Shown: piece by piece, positions 6,708 to 8,868 of the stretch
How positions within the stretch are numbered: position 1 is the first letter of the stretch
How the letters are laid out: the number at the start of each line of letters is the position of its first letter
From: Candidatus Brocadiaceae bacterium
GTDB taxonomy: Bacteria > Planctomycetota > Brocadiia > SM23-32
Reading direction: 5' to 3'
Assembly (NCBI GenBank): GCA_030615435.1
Contig: JAUWZH010000099.1
Span: 1 to 8,868, forward strand
DNA: 8,868 nucleotides
Notes under the pieces: model-generated
The model's database searches: none
Seen by the model: only the letters and a program-made list of their open reading frames with translations
What the model was told of the DNA's origin: nothing
Made by a program: the position numbers and the translations under genes

Positions 6708-8528
6708 TTACCACTTTATTCTTTCGTTTGAGACGAAACAGGTGGCTTTCTTTACGGGGGCCCTGTTTAACCTGTATGTACGTCGCCTGTAAAGTGGGTA
6801 AACCTTTCCTTCTGGGTCAATGTCCACTACGGTGTTTCCCTTGATCGTTAATTTATACGGGACTTCGCCTATTACCTTAAACACGGACTTCTGTTGCATC
6901 GGAAACTGTATAATGACGATATCACCGCATCTTAGCTCCTTCAGCTCTAAGTAGTTGCCGGACCACGCAAACCGATGCTCTTTGCCGTTAAGGTTACACT
7001 TGACTCTGTTATGATTCGTCCAATCGGGAATCCTGACAGCGACGTTCTTTGCTTTCTTGATCTTGAGAATAACTTTCCCCTCGTAGGGCAGGCAGCTTAA
7101 GACGTCCAGCCATCTGGAAGGGCGGTTCAACAGTAGATTCACCTGCACCTTCTCAGGAGAAGGCGCCACGATGCTGTCCCACACATAATAGAGGGTTCTG
7201 GCAGCGTTTCCGGTGCAGCAATGCATTATTGCAGTGGGGTTAAAGTCGTTTGCCGTCGCCCATCCAGCCCACGCGCCGACATTCCTCTCAACGGCGTCGT
7301 TGCCGTCTTCCCACGGTTGTACAGCGGCTTCCTGGGTCATTTCCTCCGGCAAGTTGTCCGCCCAGCCTGTTCCAGTCATCTGGTTTTCCACGTACTGGTT
7401 GCGCACCCAGCAGTCTGCGTCTTCCCAATAGTCTCCTATGCCTGCGTTGGTCAGTTTGAGTGCCAACACTATCATGTCCGCGACTTCGCAGGTTTCACAA
7501 GTGACATTGCGTCGATTCTCGGGAGCGTCCCAATCTGGGCCCGGCACCCCCGGGCGCTCTGGGAAGAAGCCGACAGCGGGCTCACCGACCGCCTTGCCGT
7601 ATTCATACCCCCTTTGGACGAATTGAATCAACTCCTCGTCATCTGCCGCCAAGGCGTATTCCAGCATACCAATCAACCCGTATATGCTGTGATGGAAATG
7701 ATTATAAAGGAAACGGCCCTCTTCATCATAGCTCTTGCCGTGTTTGTAAAGTCCCCTTGCCAGTCTGCCAGCCAGCTCGATGGCAGGTTCGTATCCCGTG
7801 AGCCGATAGTACATGGCTGCGCCGTGGGAAATAGCGGATGAGAAAAGCGGGAAGAAGCCCATTGGCATTGGGCCGTCAACCGGACCGGGTCCATCCGTTA
7901 TGATGTAGTATCTGCCCCTGGAGAAGTAGCAGTAATCCTCCCGAATCACTGCCAATTCAAGCAGTCTGTTTACCTTTTTTTCTATGAGTTCCTTCCACAG
8001 GTTGTTTTTGTCGCGCTGATACCACACGCACAGAGCAAGGAGCGCCCGTCCCTCAAGCCAAACGGTTGTGTAGGGTTGTTGGGTCTGTGTGACAATGTCG
8101 TGGCCGATAAGTGCTCCTCCTAAGTAGCCAGGTATTTCGAAGACCTTGTTAAATGTAATGTAGTGGAGTCCGTCTTCCCCCGTTATGTGCAGTATGCTCT
8201 CCATAAGTTTCTTATCGACTTCGATGTTGTAATCGCTTCCGCTCATAATACGCATCAGCGGCAGGGATTCAAGGAATTTCAGGTGTGCGCCTTCATAGTC
8301 CGGAGTGCCTCGGTGAACCAGCACTGGCGGCTTTCTGGTCAATCTTGAGTTGAAATACACCTGATAATCCTTAGCCGGGTCGACCACCCTTGTTATGCAG
8401 TTGATAGCTAATTGTGCCCTCTCTGCCAACGTCAGTGTGTCGGGCACCTCGGCTTGATACGTTTCCCCCTTATAAGACGGAACGCTTATGTCCGCAAGAT
8501 GCCTGTCAAAATAATGTGAATTTCCCAT
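6708..8528 (-). CDS. GH127-like beta-L-arabinofuranosidase family protein (DUF1680)
   Basis: Predicted cytoplasmic (alpha/alpha)6-barrel glycosidase of 606 residues that would release terminal L-arabinofuranose, or a related sugar, from oligosaccharides. The family's zinc/cysteine catalytic site is intact: E345-T-C347 (TCETCEVADM) and C437-C438 (MHCCTGNAARTLYY). In the characterised Bifidobacterium enzyme HypBA1 these correspond to a Glu, a Cys and a Cys-Cys pair that bind zinc, the first of the pair being the nucleophile. Residues about 30-460 form the helical barrel and 460-606 the C-terminal beta domains, ending in VYPLYRRRTY and a K-rich tail. Length is close to the family norm. The ATG at 8528 has GGAG 8 bases upstream. 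No signal peptide is visible. Base composition and codon choice are more AT-rich than in the genes left of 6500, suggesting separate acquisition. Other substrates of GH127-related families remain possible. Confidence 0.85.
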   Translation of the reverse strand: MGNSHYFDRHLADISVPSYKGETYQAEVPDTLTLAERAQLAINCITRVVDPAKDYQVYFNSRLTRKPPVLVHRGTPDYEGAHLKFLESLPLMRIMSGSDYNIEVDKKLMESILHITGEDGLHYITFNKVFEIPGYLGGALIGHDIVTQTQQPYTTVWLEGRALLALCVWYQRDKNNLWKELIEKKVNRLLELAVIREDYCYFSRGRYYIITDGPGPVDGPMPMGFFPLFSSAISHGAAMYYRLTGYEPAIELAGRLARGLYKHGKSYDEEGRFLYNHFHHSIYGLIGMLEYALAADDEELIQFVQRGYEYGKAVGEPAVGFFPERPGVPGPDWDAPENRRNVTCETCEVADMIVLALKLTNAGIGDYWEDADCWVRNQYVENQMTGTGWADNLPEEMTQEAAVQPWEDGNDAVERNVGAWAGWATANDFNPTAIMHCCTGNAARTLYYVWDSIVAPSPEKVQVNLLLNRPSRWLDVLSCLPYEGKVILKIKKAKNVAVRIPDWTNHNRVKCNLNGKEHRFAWSGNYLELKELRCGDIVIIQFPMQQKSVFKVIGEVPYKLTIKGNTVVDIDPEGKVYPLYRRRTYRLNRAPVKKATCFVSNERIKW

Positions 8529-8650
8529 AAGGCTTTCTCCGTTGTTCAGTTTGGCGCCCGTCAGGAGCCCTCAACCGAAGCCTCCTATTTAGATCCTAAG
8601 GGACCGAGTGACTCCCCTATCAAAGACAAGTCCGCCTCTTTGGTGTTTTG
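8529..8650 (-). promoter_or_regulatory. Leader of the GH127-like gene with two RBS-like sites
   Basis: On the minus strand a perfect AGGAGG (8586-8581) precedes a TTG at 8574 by 6 bases. GGAG (8540-8537) precedes the GH127 ATG by 8 bases. The TTG opens a 22-residue frame that runs past the GH127 start and stops at TGA (8508-8506), so it overlaps the beginning of the enzyme gene in another frame. This could be a leader peptide coupled to the enzyme, or the AGGAGG may be fortuitous. No clear -35/-10 pair was identified. Confidence 0.35.
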
Positions 8651-8818
8651 CTATCCGGCTAGCCCGCTGCAGACCGCCTGTCGGAGCGTTCCCATCAACG
8701 TGTACTGAGTATCATCCGATTTTTCCAATTTGACTTTGTAAGAGGCTTTCGCTTCCGAGAACGTTGCCCTTGTACCTTCCCCGCGCTGTGCTGTCAACCG
8801 TAATTCCACGGGAATCAC
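8651..8818 (-). CDS. Possible small protein of unknown function, 55 residues
   Basis: I do not recognise this ORF. It runs from a GTG at 8818 to TAG at 8653-8651 and ends 122 bases before the GH127-like gene on the same strand. The product alternates polar and hydrophobic residues like a small beta-rich protein (VELRLTAQRG, then ATFSEAKASYKVKLEKSDD, then YTLMGTLRQAV), which looks more coding-like than the neighbouring frames. There is no strong Shine-Dalgarno before either GTG (8818 or 8809). An in-frame TAA lies only two codons upstream (8827-8825), and the frame before that TAA is open to the window edge. It may be a real small gene, or the 3' part of a longer gene broken by that stop. Confidence 0.35.
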   Translation of the reverse strand: MIPVELRLTAQRGEGTRATFSEAKASYKVKLEKSDDTQYTLMGTLRQAVCSGLAG

Positions 8819-8868
8819 CCGCGATTACGTGGCAACCTTGCGGCCAACACACAGAAGCGGCCATAAAC

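Noticed and set aside
6622..6792. Plus-strand 56-residue frame beginning MMLEIPND
   Set aside because: About half of it lies antisense to the conserved C-terminus of the GH127-like protein, and it shows no recognisable family.

Overview
The window is dense, high-GC bacterial DNA for most of its length and encodes carbohydrate-degrading enzymes plus a one-carbon-type accessory pair. The repertoire is a GH42-like beta-galactosidase, a PcRGLX/PL26-type lyase fragment, a GHL10-like TIM-barrel protein, a GH127 arabinofuranosidase-like enzyme, a UroD/MtaA-type methyltransferase and a free-standing pyruvate-kinase alpha/beta domain protein. It resembles what is common in Planctomycetes, Lentisphaerae/Kiritimatiellae, Verrucomicrobia and related uncultured phyla. 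That placement is inferred from gene families and composition, since no taxonomic marker gene is present.

Plus-strand block (1-4586): four genes in one direction. First is a 5'-truncated GH42-like glycosidase (3-2159). After 60 bases comes a corrinoid-methyltransferase-like protein of the uroporphyrinogen decarboxylase superfamily (start reassigned to 2220, end 3236). A 184-base structured leader separates it from the PK alpha/beta-domain protein (3421-3990). Last is a secreted protein carrying only the first domain of an exo-rhamnogalacturonan-lyase-like enzyme (4086-4586), probably a truncation. Genes 2 to 4 each have a strong Shine-Dalgarno sequence. The block ends in a short convergent gap (4587-4691).

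Minus-strand block (8818-4692, read right to left): a possible 55-residue ORF of unknown function, a GH127-like enzyme with an intact E-x-C...CC zinc/cysteine site (8528-6708), a 315-base gap with a perfect 9-bp inverted repeat and reiterated GTACA motifs, and a cytoplasmic GHL10-like protein (start reassigned to 6392, end 4692). Base composition drops clearly to the right of about 6500, so the GH127 part looks like a separately acquired segment or one with a different history.

Together the glycosidase set fits stepwise removal of galactose and arabinose from pectin-like or algal polysaccharides. The corrinoid-methyltransferase-like protein beside the PK-domain protein raises the possibility that methyl groups on methylated sugars or methoxylated fragments are also captured; this is inference. 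The parts that merit most attention are that methyltransferase/PK-domain pair and its structured leader, the truncated lyase, the composition boundary with its palindrome, and the small ORFs around the GH127 gene. I saw no rRNA, tRNA, CRISPR array, insertion sequence or convincing rho-independent terminator.
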